Shown here piece after piece: positions 10,122 through 22,700 of a stretch of 64,000 nt of DNA. Location of the stretch: positions 26,256,655 to 26,320,654 of the forward strand of contig CM061238.1 of assembly GCA_030848705.1 (NCBI GenBank). The letters are read 5' to 3'. The notes beneath the pieces were generated by a model that saw nothing but the letters and a program-made list of their open reading frames with translations, searched no databases and was not told where the DNA came from. The position numbers and the translations under genes are program-made. The number at the start of each line of letters is the position of its first letter. Position 1 is the stretch's first letter. Origin of the DNA: Heracleum sosnowskyi. Taxonomy: Eukaryota; Streptophyta; Magnoliopsida; Apiales; Apiaceae.

Positions 10122-10916
10122 CTACCTATTGAAGGAAAGTTGGCCTGTGATCCTGCACACCCTGTCAACTATCATGATCAACCAATCATGCCAAAGGAGG
10201 AGCCTATTGAATTTGATGAAGCCTATTTTCCAAAATTCCTATTTGAAAAGGATCAGCCAACAAAGTCAAAGAAAAGGGCTGTCAAGGCAAAGCCAGTATT
10301 TGTGAGAAAGCCACAACCTCAGAAACCCCCTACAAATCCAGAGGACTGCATGTACATTGCTGACATCAGGGAAGAATCTAGCTTACATCTTGATTTAGAC
10401 AACCTGGTGGAAGTAAGGGGCATTGCAGCTTCTCAAAAGATGCCTGAAAGATTAGTTTTCACATTCAAGGGTGGTAGAGAACAAACATGGCCTCTCTACA
10501 GAATTTTAGGAGAAGACTACCAAACACTACTCACAGTGTTTAGATGCTTGAAGAAAGACTTTGGCTTCACCAAAACAGCCAAGTCTGAGGTGGTCTCCAA
10601 AATATGTCAAATAAAGGCTAGCTGGAACAAGCCTGAGGCTCTTCCCAGGATGCTTAGAGTGCCCTCAACAGGAAAGAAGATCCATCTTCAACCCTACTGG
10701 ATGATGGAATTTAAGGACAAGGACAACTGCAGAAGGTTCTTCAGAATGGAAGACCAGCTGGATAAGGCATCTAATCAAACTCTAAAGCTTATGCAATCCA
10801 AGCTTGGTGATCAAGATGAGGAAGAGAAGATCTTCTACAGAAGGCTACAGGTTCAGATTGAGGAAAACAACTCTAAGAGAGGGAGGAAGACTATGCCACA
10901 AAGAAGACAAAGATGA
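10122..10916 (+). pseudogene. C-terminal part of SIRE-type ORF3 (B2), truncated by element A
   Basis: The frame is open from the insertion point to TGA at 10914-10916 (264 codons) with no native start. It matches the conserved C-terminal domain of the B ORF3, including EPIEFDEA, NPEDCMYIADIREES, ILGEDYQTLL and DFGFTKTAKSEVVSKICQ. The tail is highly charged and basic. Unlike B, this copy keeps the terminal frame, so it marks where the B frameshift lies. Function unknown. Confidence 0.8.
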
Positions 10917-11086
10917 ATCATTTGCTCAGTCTAGAGGAGCACTTCTTGGCATTAGTCTTGTAAGTCTTGTATTTTATTCAAAATATTATGAAGCTTAATG
11001 CATTTTCTACTTTTGTAATTTAGAATGTATATGAGTGTTTTTGTTATCATCAAGTCTCTTGATTTATGGCTGTTATTCTATCAGTC

Positions 11087-11102
11087 ATAAATTGGGGGAG
11101 AT
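11087..11102 (+). other. Polypurine tract of B2
   Basis: ATAAATTGGGGGAGAT lies immediately before the LTR and is the same sequence type as in B. Confidence 0.8.
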
Positions 11103-12115
11103 TGTTAGGAATATGTTGTTCTTGATGATAAACATAAAACACTTAGTAGAATTTGTGTAAAGTCACTTTGTAGCTGTTAACGAAATGGCATGCTTTGCAG
11201 CATTCCGTTGACAGGAAGCTCATCAACGAAATGAGTGTTGTAGCAATTGCATTGTACAATACTTCTCAAATGATAGGCATTCTGTTATAAGATAGGTTTT
11301 CTAAGTCATGTTGACTAAGTACTAGATAGGCAAAATAGGTTGGTTAATTGTAAATATATTAGGCCTTGTAATTTTGCCTAAGTGAAGACATGTCAACGGT
11401 ATGAAGATTACTCTGTCAACGGTATGGAGTTTACTCATCAACGAAACGAGGGAAACACCATCAACGGAATGAAGAATAAAGCTATCAACGAAACACATCT
11501 CCCTGCTATCAACGAATCATTATTGCTTTTCTGAATAGTTGACAAAGTGATAGTGACAGTTTACTGAACAGATCTAAAGGTGATGTGGAAGTGTACTTTG
11601 CATTGGAAACCATTAAAATGGACATGGGGAATAAGGAAACATCCCAGTTTCCAATTGGGTCTTGGGAGTGATCATAATAAGCATGAAGACAAAAGCAAGG
11701 ATCTCCAAGGACCACTGGACAAAGGGATGAAAAGCAAACTATTGGCGGTTACTCATTGTACTTTTAGTGTAGCCAAAAATAGGGTTGTAAACTTGGGGAT
11801 ATATAACCAAGTGTAGCAGTTACTTTAAATATAGAGAAGAAAAACAAATAGTTTGTATTAGCTATCCTTGAGAGCATTCTTCTCTATAACCTTGTAACTG
11901 AGCAGCTGTGTACTTTTGTATCACAGATTATTTCCGCAATAAAAATCACTTCAGTTGGATCATCAAACAATCCAACTGAAATTATTTATGTGCTTGTGAT
12001 TTTTACTTTAAGTTCAGTTTTTATTTGTAAGTTGTTTTAAGTTTAAAGAAATATCAAAAATTGTATTCAACCCCCCCCCCCTTCTACAATTCTGTTAGGT
12101 CATTTGGGATTAACA
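11103..12115 (+). repeat. 3' LTR of B2 (1013 bp)
   Basis: TGTTAGGAATATG to GGGATTAACA, homologous along its length to both LTRs of B. It contains the CAACGAAA/TTCGTTGA-type motifs of this family (about 11179-11520), a TATA-like GGATATATAAC near 11799, an AATAAAA near 11939 and a long C run near 12070. Confidence 0.9.
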
Positions 12116-12123
12116 CAGTATAA

Positions 12124-13115
12124 ATTCGACCATGATTTCGACCTGGAATTCGAGCTCAAACATCTGTGAGGTCGAAGCTATCGACCAGGAATCTCAGGTC
12201 TTTTTCGACCTCAACTGTTCGACCTCGACTCAATGTATTTTCGACCTGGAATTGTAGACCATTGTCGACCTCGAATTGTCGACTTCGTTCCTAGTATACC
12301 TTCGACCTCGATTGGTCGTGAGGTCGTTTGTTTCGATCTCGACTTATGGGTCAATTTCGACCTCAAGGTGTCGACTTCAATTCTATGTGTTTTCGACCAG
12401 GATTTCTTAGTTATCCTGGCTTTATTTTGGCACGAGGTCGTATGTTTCGACCTCGATTTCCCATACATTTTCGATCTCGTTTGCTCGATCTCATCGTCGT
12501 GTTTATTCGACCTCGTTTTCGACTTCAACTAGCCATTTTTCGACCAGGAATTTCTGATTTCCTGACTTTATTTTGGTACGAGGTCGTATAATACGTCCTC
12601 GATTTCCAATGTATTTTCGATCTCGTTTGTTCGATCTCGACTCTATGTCTCTTCGGCCTCGTTTTTTCTAGGTCAAAATAGACTTTATTCTCTGGGTCAT
12701 CTTCGACCTTTACTCGTCGTGAGGTCGATTGTTTAGACCTCGCTTTCTGGGTCATTTTCGACCTCGTTCTTTCGACCTCAAATCCTCTGTTTTTCGACCT
12801 CATTTCAGTGTGAGGCCGTGGGACACGAACTCGATTTATTGTGTACTTTCGATCTCAATCTCTCGACTTCGATCTAGGGTCTTTTCGACCTGGAATTTTC
12901 AATTTTTGACTTGCTTTTGGTGCGAAGTCGATGGATACGACCTCAAATTCGTGTGTATTTTCGACTTGGGTCGTACGACCTCGATTTAGGGTCTTTTAGA
13001 CCTTAGATCTTTAATTTTTTAGCTTTATTCAGGAGCGAGGTCGTTGGATACGACCTCGTTTTCTCATATATTTTCGACCTTGATCGGACGATTTCAATCC
13101 AAGTTCTTTTCGACC
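12124..13115 (+). repeat. TCGACCTCG-rich degenerate array upstream of the antisense ORF of C
   Basis: About 1 kb with more than thirty TCGACCT, TCGATCT or inverted AGGTCG units. A longer unit of roughly 145 bp is also visible, for example from 12396, 12536 and 12880 (TTTTCGACCAGG, then a TTTATTTTGG block, then GAGGTCGT). It precedes the TATA box of the antisense ORF. Confidence 0.8.
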
Positions 13116-13693
13116 TTAGATTTTTGTTTTTGCCTTGGTTTTATTCCAAGCTTTATTATTTTTGGGCTTTAAATAGTCCAATTTTAATTTGGACTTAAAT
13201 CTTTCCAGCCTTGGGCCTTAACGGGCCTTATTTGATTTGGGCTTCGATTTTGCCTGAGATTTAATTTATTTGGGCTTTTGCCTTTGTAATCCATAAATGG
13301 ATTTTATGGGCCTTACTGGCTATAGACGGTTGCCCTTCCTTAACCGGTAGGGTTTCCAGTCATCTCTATTATAAAAGAGTGAGATTTCTATTCATTTCTC
13401 ACTTCTTACTTCCAGCTTTCTAAAATTTATCTCTAGTATCTTTAGTTTTTCTCTCTTCTTACTCCGTGGTAAAGCGATTCCCGACGAGCTTTTGTACGGT
13501 GGTGTTCTTGTTTTTCTGGGATCAATCTTCATCCCTTGAAGATTTCTGGGTTTTCACCTTCATCCCTTGAAGATTTCTGGGTTTCTTTGAAGATTTCCTG
13601 GGAATTTCTTTGAAGTTTTGAAGTTTTGAAGATTTTTCTGGAGATTTTTTCTGGGATTTCTCTTGAACGTTTGAAGATTTGAAGATTTTGAAG
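13116..13693 (+). promoter_or_regulatory. Promoter and leader of the antisense ORF of C
   Basis: TATTATAAAAG at 13367-13377 is a good TATA box, about 320 bp before the ATG at 13694. A CT-rich stretch follows (about 13393-13470), then short repeats of TGAAGATTTCTGGG at 13536-13690 in the leader. No ORF of note. Core promoter assigned by sequence only. Confidence 0.55.
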
Positions 13694-14464
13694 ATGTCTG
13701 ACAAAGCTGCTCAACGCCTTCAAAGAATGAACAAAGCTTCTAAGAGAGGTATCATCATTCGTTCTTCTCATATGTCACTTCAAGATATGATTTTAGAACG
13801 TAGTGATGAATACCCTTCTGTTTCGCATTTAGATTCATTCGACTGTAGTAATAAATTCCATGAAATCGATTTAATTAGGGACTATAACAAAATGTATAGG
13901 ATTAAGTCCCCCTATAGATTAGTCCCTGCTGGCCCAGGGGACCGTTCTTGCCATTGGCGTCCTAATGCACTTTGCATTTACAAGGATTCCATTGTCGCGG
14001 GACTCAGGTTCCCTTTCCATGAGTTTATTCCCAGGCTTTTGGCTGATGTTGGGATTCACCCTTGCCAACTTCCTCCAAACGCCTGGAGAATTATTATGTG
14101 TTTTCTTGTTCTTTGCTTGAAGAACAAATTTCCATTGTCAGTAGCTTTGTTTAGAAGAATCTTTCAGTTTAAGAATAGCTCAGCCCTTTCTTTGGGTTGG
14201 GTTTATATCAACCATCGACCTTCCACTCCTCCAATTTTTCACCCCAAATCCATTCCTGACAATAACCTCAAATGGAAGGAAGAGTTTATGTACTTGATTT
14301 GGGAAGGAGGGGATTGAGGCTCCCTTTTCCGTAGCTCGTTTAGTAGGGTTTTAGATGGTAGCCCTAGTGATATCATCCTGAATGATGAAGAGGCCCATGC
14401 ATATGCTGAGCTTACAAAGGACAACTACGCCACAATGGCTTGGGTGCTCCTGGATGAGTTCCAG

Positions 14465-17400
14465 TGTAACAGCCCCAGATCCAGGGTCGGGGATCCGGTC
14501 GTTACGGTCTCAATTCCCATCAATAATACTTGCACTTGAATCAAAATAATTAAACTACATGTTGTGACCCCATAATAACAATACCACACACACACAACTA
14601 GTTATAGTCCCAGAGATGAAATTGGAATAAGTATCTAGTCATAGGATCCACAAGTTATAAGTTATTACAAACCCAAAAGGTTACAGAGCATTTAAAAGTT
14701 CTTGCCGTTAATTACATTAATCATAAATATAAATAAGTCTGAAACAAAAGCTGTAGCCTAGGCTACTGATTACTACTACCTCAACTATGGCGGCTACGAC
14801 CTCAGCGGGTAAATCTCTGACGACTGCCACTCGCTTGCGCAGAGTGTGCTGGTTGCGGGCCATCTGCTCTAGCTGTTGTTGTGATATAAATAAATAAAGC
14901 AAGGGTGAGCAATAGAGCCCACCAAAAATAACTTATACAGATTACCAGAATATAACAATTCAAAGATATTTCTGTAGCCACATGTTATGCCTTAAACAGA
15001 TAAGAAACTAGTATAATATAAAGGATGAAGTTACAAGGAAAATTAATATAATATTTCCGTAACCCAAAATCCACTTATGCATATATATCCTTAATCAGGT
15101 TTTATCAGAGTCATAACTCATAAAAGATGGAGTTGCATGAATTTATTGCCACTTCATTTCCAAGCATTTTTCGACCCCCTGCCAACACGATTGGTTCTTC
15201 ACCCCAATACATGTTGCACGAATATCCAAATTGGATGATGAACTAATACTGGAGTTGCAACCGCGTCCGCTGTGCCTAACCTTGCTATGATCAGTAGCAG
15301 GTCGCACCGCTCAAATAGTTTTCTACATGTAGATGGAAGAATGACGACAGCCTGACATTGTCTACCGCCTTACAGTGACCTCCCGGCCCATTTGGGGCAA
15401 TAAAAGTTGGATGGGCCCACGAAACTTGACCACTTATACCACTCCGAGTTCAGATGAAATCCATGACTCTGAAACGTAAAGATCGTCCTCCTTTCCCCAA
15501 GTGTAACACTTGTTGATACGACTCCACTAAGTAATTATATCTAGGTTGGAAAGGAAGATTCTCCAATATTTCCCAAGCTATTGCTTGTTAATGGATATCG
15601 ACTTGTTCCATGAATTTACCCCTTGATCGTTGAGGTGGTAACACAATATTTGACTTGCAGCAATTACATTGCTTCGAGAAAATATATGTCCCCTGACAGT
15701 TTTTGAATTGAGAGTTTAAAAAGAGTAGTAGTCACTTAAATCAGGTTTCCCATATTTTTGATAGTTGAGCGAGCATTTAAATCCCCTTTAAAAGACATAT
15801 TTAAATGGAAAAACATTGTTTTGGGAATCTCTTTTTTATTTAAAAGAAATACTTAATAATCTTTATTAACTAAGTAAATCTTAAATGAATAATTGAAAAT
15901 AATATTCATTACGTAAGTAATCCTCAAATGAATATTTACAAATAATATTCATTAAATAAATAAATAATCCTCAAATGAATATTCAAAATGAATATTCAAA
16001 ATGAATATTCTTCGATTGAGTAAACCTCAAATGAATATTTGAAATAATATTCCTTAATTAATAAATCTTATTTGAATATTCGAAAATAATATTCATTAAA
16101 TAATTAAATCTCAAATGAATATTCAAAAGTAATATTCATTAAATAAATAATCCCTTAAATGAATATTTACAATAATATTCTTTAAGTCAATAATCCTCAA
16201 ATGAATATTCATAAATAATATACTTTAAGTCAATAATCCTCAAATGAATATTTATAAATAATTTACTTTAAATAAATAATTAATCCTCGAATAACAGTAC
16301 CCGATATCTTTATCGGAAAATAACCTTTATCATATACAAAATATAATCACTTCTGATCTTTCAAGAAAATCACACGCCCTTATCCTAGGGCAAATATAAA
16401 ACCCTGGCTTATAGCTGATATCCCATATCTAACTTATAAGCCCCAACTTCAAGTCATAACCTCAAGTATTGCTATACATAGCAAATCGAAAACAAGTATG
16501 CAATTTATATATATCGCAATCGCATATCATAATTGAAAACAGTTATTATCACAACAACAGTAATATAGGTTTTGAAAACTTGCCTGGTGGTGAGGTAGGG
16601 GTAGTGTGCCTCGAGTCAATCCAGCGATCTATACATAGTCAAAAGATCCAAGGTTAATCACTTAACGCTCTTATGAAACCAAGTACGTACTTTACTTAAC
16701 TAAAACATGATTTCTAGTTAACTCCTTAAGAATCCTCTTGCGCACGCTTGACTCGAACATTTTTATAAAATAGAGATTAAATCCTTTTAATACGAAATCT
16801 TCTCGAGGGTCTTCCTAGACATACCTAGCATGTTAACACAAAGTTTCATATTCTGATTAGTCACTTAAGGGGTTTGATCATTGCCTCAAAGTTTGCCAAG
16901 TGGTATGGTTCGGTTTCTCGAAACATCCTTAATTAAAACACTCGTTTCTCCTAATCCGTAAATCGGATTCACATGATCTTTATACCAAAACGAACCTTGA
17001 AACAAGACCTACACTATACTAGGCAGTGGTGACCTTGGACAGAAGTCCTTATTCTCGGGTATCACAAACAAAACATGGTTACGGAAAATCGGGCATTATA
17101 ACGGCTATGTTTTAACGATTCCAAAGTTTAATCATAAACGTTACATACACAACCAAACCAAATCACCAAGTCAAATCTTCAACATCAATACTAATCCATA
17201 ATCATCACCAATCAGTCAAAACCAACATCTACTTGTTTATCATCAAAACAACATCAAACTCTCATCAAACATTCGTCAAAACCACTCAATCATCCTTATG
17301 ATCATACCAACTAAACTATACTTAAAACTAACCATATAAATCAAATTATAACTAAAGGTTTCAAGAGTTTATACCTTCCTTGGAGTGTATATGAGCTTAA

Positions 17401-18359
17401 CAAACCTTGTATAGTCCTTGTATACCCTTAAGATAGCTTGAATCAACCAAAGAAATCAAGAAACCAAAGTTGGTTCTTGAAATCACTATTCATTTCACTA
17501 TTCATGTTCATCTTTGACCTAGGATTTGAACATGACACAATCCATAGCTGATTCTAAGATTAAGAGCATACCTTAGTTTGGAAATATGGAAGCTTTTGAA
17601 TCTAAGAACAAGATTTATGGATGAGTGGATGATTGATTCTTGAAAAAGTATCTTTGTATTCTTCAAAATAGCCGAATGGTTTCTTTTCTTCAAAAGTGTT
17701 TCTTTTATTGATTTCTTGCCTTGGTCACTTGATTAGAAATGCTGATTTTTTGTTAAAAAGTGGTGAGTCATCACATTTTGGTGAGTCACCGGGACACGTG
17801 TCGCGCATGCATGCGTTTGGCTAAAGTGGCTTTACTGGTTTGCTTTACTGGTTTGTTTCCTTTCACATGGATGATCCAAATGTTGCATTCCTCGAATTAA
17901 TCTTGTTACATGTTACTTCCATGTCTATATTTAATCCCGTAAGTGTCCCGTGGTTCTGTCTCCGTTTAATCACGTAGAATGTTCGCAGGGTTTCTTAGGG
18001 GTTCTATCGAAGTAGTCTACCGTAATCGTTCTTGATATCTCTAATTCTTTTATTAAATCCATATCCATGAAATTGGTAATTTAAATCCTCAAATATTTTA
18101 AATAATCATTAATCCGTCCGTTATTGGTGAAATTTCGGAGAAAACAGAAATGCTATTTTTCCGATTCTGACAGCTTTTGCATTCCTTCATTTTCATCGTA
18201 GATCACTAATACAGCTTTGAAAGTTCATTATATCGTCCCGTATATTGGGTGGTCTGAAAAACTTTTTAAATGAAAAAGTTACTATTCATCAGTGGTTTTT
18301 AACAAAAGCTACTATTCATCAATAGTTCTTAAATAAGTACAAAATTTGGGGATATTACA
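14465..18359 (-). repeat. Solo LTR, Tekay/Del-like (3895 bp), TSD TCCAG
   Basis: Ends are TGTAACAGCCCC and GATATTACA, with perfect 5-bp duplications TCCAG at 14460-14464 and 18360-18364. No PBS, polypurine tract or coding domain was found, so it is a solo LTR. The termini resemble those of long Tekay/Del chromovirus LTRs read on the minus strand; that family call is from memory. It is inserted in a coding exon of the C antisense ORF. The ORFs inside (for example 14717-14902 and 17508-17693) are not genes. Confidence 0.85.
15857..16290. repeat. AT-rich tandem repeats inside the solo LTR
   Basis: About nine degenerate units of roughly 45-50 bp containing ATCCTCAAATGAATATT and AATAATATTCATT. 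The half-sites are inverted, so the region can fold. Confidence 0.8.
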
Positions 18360-19426
18360 TCCAGCTTAAGTCCTTGGGACTTTCAAATGTTTCTGATAAG
18401 GGTAATTCTCACCTCATATTTTCCTTTGTTTATTTGAGATTGTCTTATACCAATTGTTTCTTTCCTTGTGTTTCTTTACAACTGCGGTCTTTATTAATAA
18501 GACCAACGAGCCCGAAGATGGGGAGACAGCTAGGATGAAGAGGGCACGCTTGGCAGGGAAGGACCCTCGTGCCTCCAGTGCTACTGCTTTCATAAGGCCC
18601 CATGTGGACCTTACTGAAGATGCTGAGGGTCCTGCCTCGGCCAGGAGCTCAGTTTGGCGCCCCAACTGGGGTCTTAGGAAGAAGGACACTGTGGTGGGAG
18701 TGTCCAAGCATGCTGTGGAGTGGTCTTATCACTCTCTGACTCCTTGTGATTACAAGGATTTTGTCTCCAACTCCACCATTGAGGGGGTGGAGCATGCTGG
18801 ATCCCAAGATATGGCTGCTGTAAGTATTTCTCCTCTTTTTTCTTTGTAGTTAATAATGTATTTCAAGTTTAAGTATTTGACTTGTAACTTGCTTGTAGGT
18901 TAATGCCAACTACCAAGGGGCTCTCTTTCAAGCCAAGGCTTGGCGCTCATCTTCTGAGGCCAACCAAGGCAAGTTTGAGAAAGCCCTAGGGGAGGTGGGC
19001 ACACTGAAGGCCACCTTGGCCAGGAAGGAGAAGGAGTTGGCTGACTCCCAGGCTGAGCTGGTGTCTTTGAGGAAAGGCAAGGATGACTTTATCGACGAGT
19101 ACCTTGACTCCACGGAGTACGAGGACTTGATTGATAAGCATGACGAGCTCCTCTTCCCAGTTCAGTATACTAAGGGATGGGATGACGCTCTTTCTGCTGT
19201 TTTGGAGAAGATGCCTGGATCTCTCCTTATTTCTGATTTTCCAAGCCCTCACCTTCCTACTCCTTTGGAGGTGGCTTTGGCTGGAGAGGACGAGATGGAG
19301 GAGGATGACAGGATCTTAGACCTGGATCACACTTCTTCACCTGGTCAGACTGCCGGGGCTGATGATGCTGCCCTTCACTCTAGAGAGGAAGAGGAGGAGG
19401 AGGAGGACGTGGACAAGGCAGATTAG

Positions 19427-19742
19427 ATGTAGTTTCTTTTGTAGTTCTTGTTTATGGCCTTTCTTGGCTTCTACCAGTATTGATGTACTTTTGGCCTACG
19501 GGCTTAACTTAACTCTTATTTAAGTTTTTATTTATATCTTGTGGCCATTCATGGCTTGTGTTGTTTTTCTTGCTTCTTGAATGTTTGTGAACACTCATAG
19601 TAGATAAGCTTTAAAACATGAAAATGCTGAATTTATTCATAACTTGAAAATGGGGTCAACCCTTACATAGTATCCAAGTTTAAGAACTTGGGTTGGTTTT
19701 ATCAAACCTTATTCATAGTAGTGAGTCTTCCTAGGAAACACC
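19427..19742. other. Tail-to-tail spacer between the antisense ORF and pol of C
   Basis: 316 bp between the two convergent stop codons. It should hold the 3' ends of both transcripts. No clear ORF or further element. Confidence 0.5.
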
Positions 19743-22700
19743 TTAAACATAATAAACTTTCAAATTGGAGGCATGCCAAGTCCTTGGCACCTCATGCCCT
19801 TCAAGGGTTTCCAGCTTGTATGAGCCTCGACCAAATACGTTCTTGACGCGATATGGTCCTTCCCAATTTGGGGCCAACTTCCCTTTTTGTCCAACTCCGG
19901 ATGCTTCAATCTTTCTGAGAACCAAGTCTCCTTGACGAAAGAACCTTTCTTTGACCCTAAGGTTGTAGTAGAAAGATGCCTTCTTTTGATGTTCAACTAT
20001 CTTGGCGTTTGCCTCATCTCTAACTTCGTCAATTAGATCGAAAGCTAGCCTCAAGCCTTCTTCATTTTCTTCTGGTTCATAAGCCTCGACTCTTGGAGAT
20101 GTGTGAGTAATCTTCACTGGAACCACTGCCTCTGCCCCATATGCCAACAGGAAGGGGGTAGCTCCAGTGGTGACTTTACAAGTAGTACGATATGCCCACA
20201 ATATGGGAAGCAATTTGTCCACCCAAGTGTTTCTGGAGCGTTCAACTCTTTTCTTCAGTCCATCTAGGATAATTCGATTTGCAACCTCAGCTTGCCCATT
20301 AGCTTGAGGATGGGCAACAGAAGTGAAGCGCAACTTGATATCATTCTCATCACAATACCTTTTGAACTCATCATTGTTAAACTGAGTTCCATTGTCCGTG
20401 ACCAGGACTCGTGGAATTCCATATCTGCATATAACATTTTCCCAGAAGAAGTGCATCACTTGCTTGGTGGTTATCTTGGCTAAGGGTTTAGCCTCAATCC
20501 ACTTGGTGAAGTAGTCGATTGCTACTATCAAGAACTTTCTTTGAGCACTTGCCATTGGAAATGGTCCGAGTATATCCATTCCCCACATAGCAAAGGGGAT
20601 AGGTGAGTTAATGGATGTCATCATCTCTGGTGGTTTTCTAACCACTAGTGCATGTTTCTGGCACCGTTCACACTTCTTCACATAGCTTTTAGCATCAGCA
20701 AGCATGCTTGGCCAATAGAAACCTAGGCGGGTGACTTTATGAGCAAGGGCTCTGACCCCTAAGTGTTGCCCACAGATTCCTTCATGCACTTCCTTTAGGG
20801 CCAATTATGCCTCTTGAGGTCTCAAACATTTCAGATATGGAATGATGAAAGACTTCTTGTATAGGAGTCCCTCAATCAGGGTATACCTTAGTGCTCTCAC
20901 ATACAGCTTTCGTGCTTCTGAGGTATCGTTGGGTAGCCACCCAGTTTCCAGATGAGCTTTGATGGGATCTATCCAACAACTGCCAACATCAATGGGTGCT
21001 ACCAACTTTCCGTTGATGCTTGGGGTCTTCAAGACTTGGAAGTATACACTCCCTGCATAGTTTTCAATTTCAGAAGAAGCAAACTTAGACAAGGCATCAA
21101 CCTTCACGTTCTATTCCCTTGGAATGTGCTCCACATAGCATTCGTCAAATTGAGTCATGATGGCCTTGACAAGTTTCAAGTACTTGGCCATGACTTCATC
21201 TCTGGCCTCAAAATCCCCATTTACTTGGGAAACCACTAGCCTCGAGTCTCCACATACTTTCAGAGTTTTGACCCTCAAGGCTCCAGCCAGCCCTAAGCCA
21301 GATATCAGAGCTTCATACTCAGCCTCATTGTTTGTCGTTGGGAAGTCAAGTTTTAGTGCATACTCAATGAGGAATCCATCAGGACTTTGTAGCACTAAAC
21401 CAGCTCCGCTTGATTTTGTTTTTGATGCTCCATCAAAATAGAGCACCCAATATTCTTTGAAGTCCATTTCTTGATCTTTCTTGTCTTCCACTATTACTTC
21501 CTGCCCCCCGACTTCTTGGTTGTCAATGGCGCATTCAACCATGAAGTCAGCGAGTGCTTGAGCTTTAATGGTCGTTCGAGGCTTATACTTGATGTCGAAT
21601 TCGCCCAATTCAATGGCCCATTTGATCAACCTTCCACTATCTTGAGGGCTGTGCAAGATGTTTCTCAGGGGTTGATCAGTCAAGACCTCTATCTTGTGAG
21701 CCTGGAAGTACGGGCGTAGCTTTCTTGAGGCCATTATCAAGGCTAAGGCAAACTTCTCAACCGTTGAGTAGTTTATTTCTGCCCCATGTAGAATCTTACT
21801 CACATAGTAGATGGGTTTCTGAACCTTCAATTCTTCTTTTACCAAAACGGCTCCTAGGGCTGTGCCTCAGCCATGTATTTCTTCAGGGCCTCAAAGGCCT
21901 CTTGTCTCTCAGTTGTCCATTCAAAGTTTTTCACATTCTTGAGTGCTTTGAAGAAAGATAAGCACTTTTCTCCTGACTTGGAGATAAATCTTCCCAATGT
22001 AGCCACTCTTCCCGTTAGTTTTTGGACATCCTTGACGGTCTTTGGTGGTTCCATGTCTAGAATTGCTTTGATTTTGTCAGGATTGGCCTCGATTCCTCTC
22101 TTAGAAACCATCAGGCCTAAAAACTTTCCCGAGCCTACACCAAAGGCACACTAAGCTGGATTCAACATCATCTTGTGGTGCCTTAGCACTTCAAATGCCT
22201 CTCGGAGGTGCTCAATGTGATCGGCCTTATCGAGGCTCTTGACTAACATGTCATCTACGTAGACCTCCATGGTTTTTCCAATTAGGTGTCCAAAAATTTT
22301 GTTCACCAATCTTTGGTAGGTTGCCCCTGCATTCTTAAGTCCAAATGCCATGACTAGATAACAGAAAACACCAAAGTCAGTGATGAATGATACCTTGGAG
22401 ACGTCATCTTTGTGCATCTTGATTTGATTGTATCCACTGAAGCCATCCATGAAGCTAAGCATCTCGTGTCCAGCTGTAGCATCTATTAGTGCATCAATCC
22501 TTGGTAAGGGAAAACAATCCTTAGGACATGCATCATTCAAGTCAGTGAAGTCCACACACATCCTCCATTTTCCATTGGCCTTTTTGACCATCACGGGGTT
22601 AGCCAACCATTCCGGGAATTGTATCTCTTCAACGAATCCGGCCTCTAGAAGTTTTTTGACTTCTTGTTTAATGGCCTCTTGCCTTTCTGGAGCAAAATTT

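Larger units (their letters stand above)
10122..12115 (+). mobile_element. Element B2: 3' fragment of a SIRE-like Ty1/copia element, split by A
   Basis: The ORF3 end, polypurine tract and LTR align collinearly with 33463-35438 of element B, so this is a second, more diverged member of that family. Element A interrupts the ORF3 at 10121/10122; the 5' part of B2 must lie left of the window. After the LTR, CAGTA at 12116-12120 would be the target duplication if its partner could be seen. B2 appears to have inserted between the 3' LTR and antisense ORF of element C. Confidence 0.85.
13694..19426 (+). pseudogene. Spliced antisense additional ORF of element C, broken by a solo LTR
   Basis: Begins MSDKAAQRLQRM and runs into a region (about residues 65-205) resembling the putative gypsy-type transposon domain often found beside Tat elements. 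In-frame TGA at 14315-14317 breaks it; the same frame is otherwise open to 14464, where a solo LTR sits (14465-18359). The frame continues in phase at 18365. A probable intron (18402-18487) has a GTAATT donor, but its acceptor is GG instead of AG. A second intron (18820-18898) has GT...AG and keeps frame. The last exon ends at 19426 with a coiled-coil-like, Glu-rich tail. It converges on the C pol, 316 bp from the pol end. Function unknown. Confidence 0.75.

Noticed and set aside
12211..12989. Overlapping ORFs of about 90-105 codons in both strands
   Set aside because: By-products of the TCGACCT repeat array, which is free of stops in several frames.
14465..18359. Complete retrotransposon
   Set aside because: No PBS, polypurine tract, repeated ends or coding domains between the TG and CA termini; best read as a solo LTR.
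18414..18707. 97-codon minus-strand ORF
   Set aside because: Antisense shadow of the spliced C ORF exon and intron.
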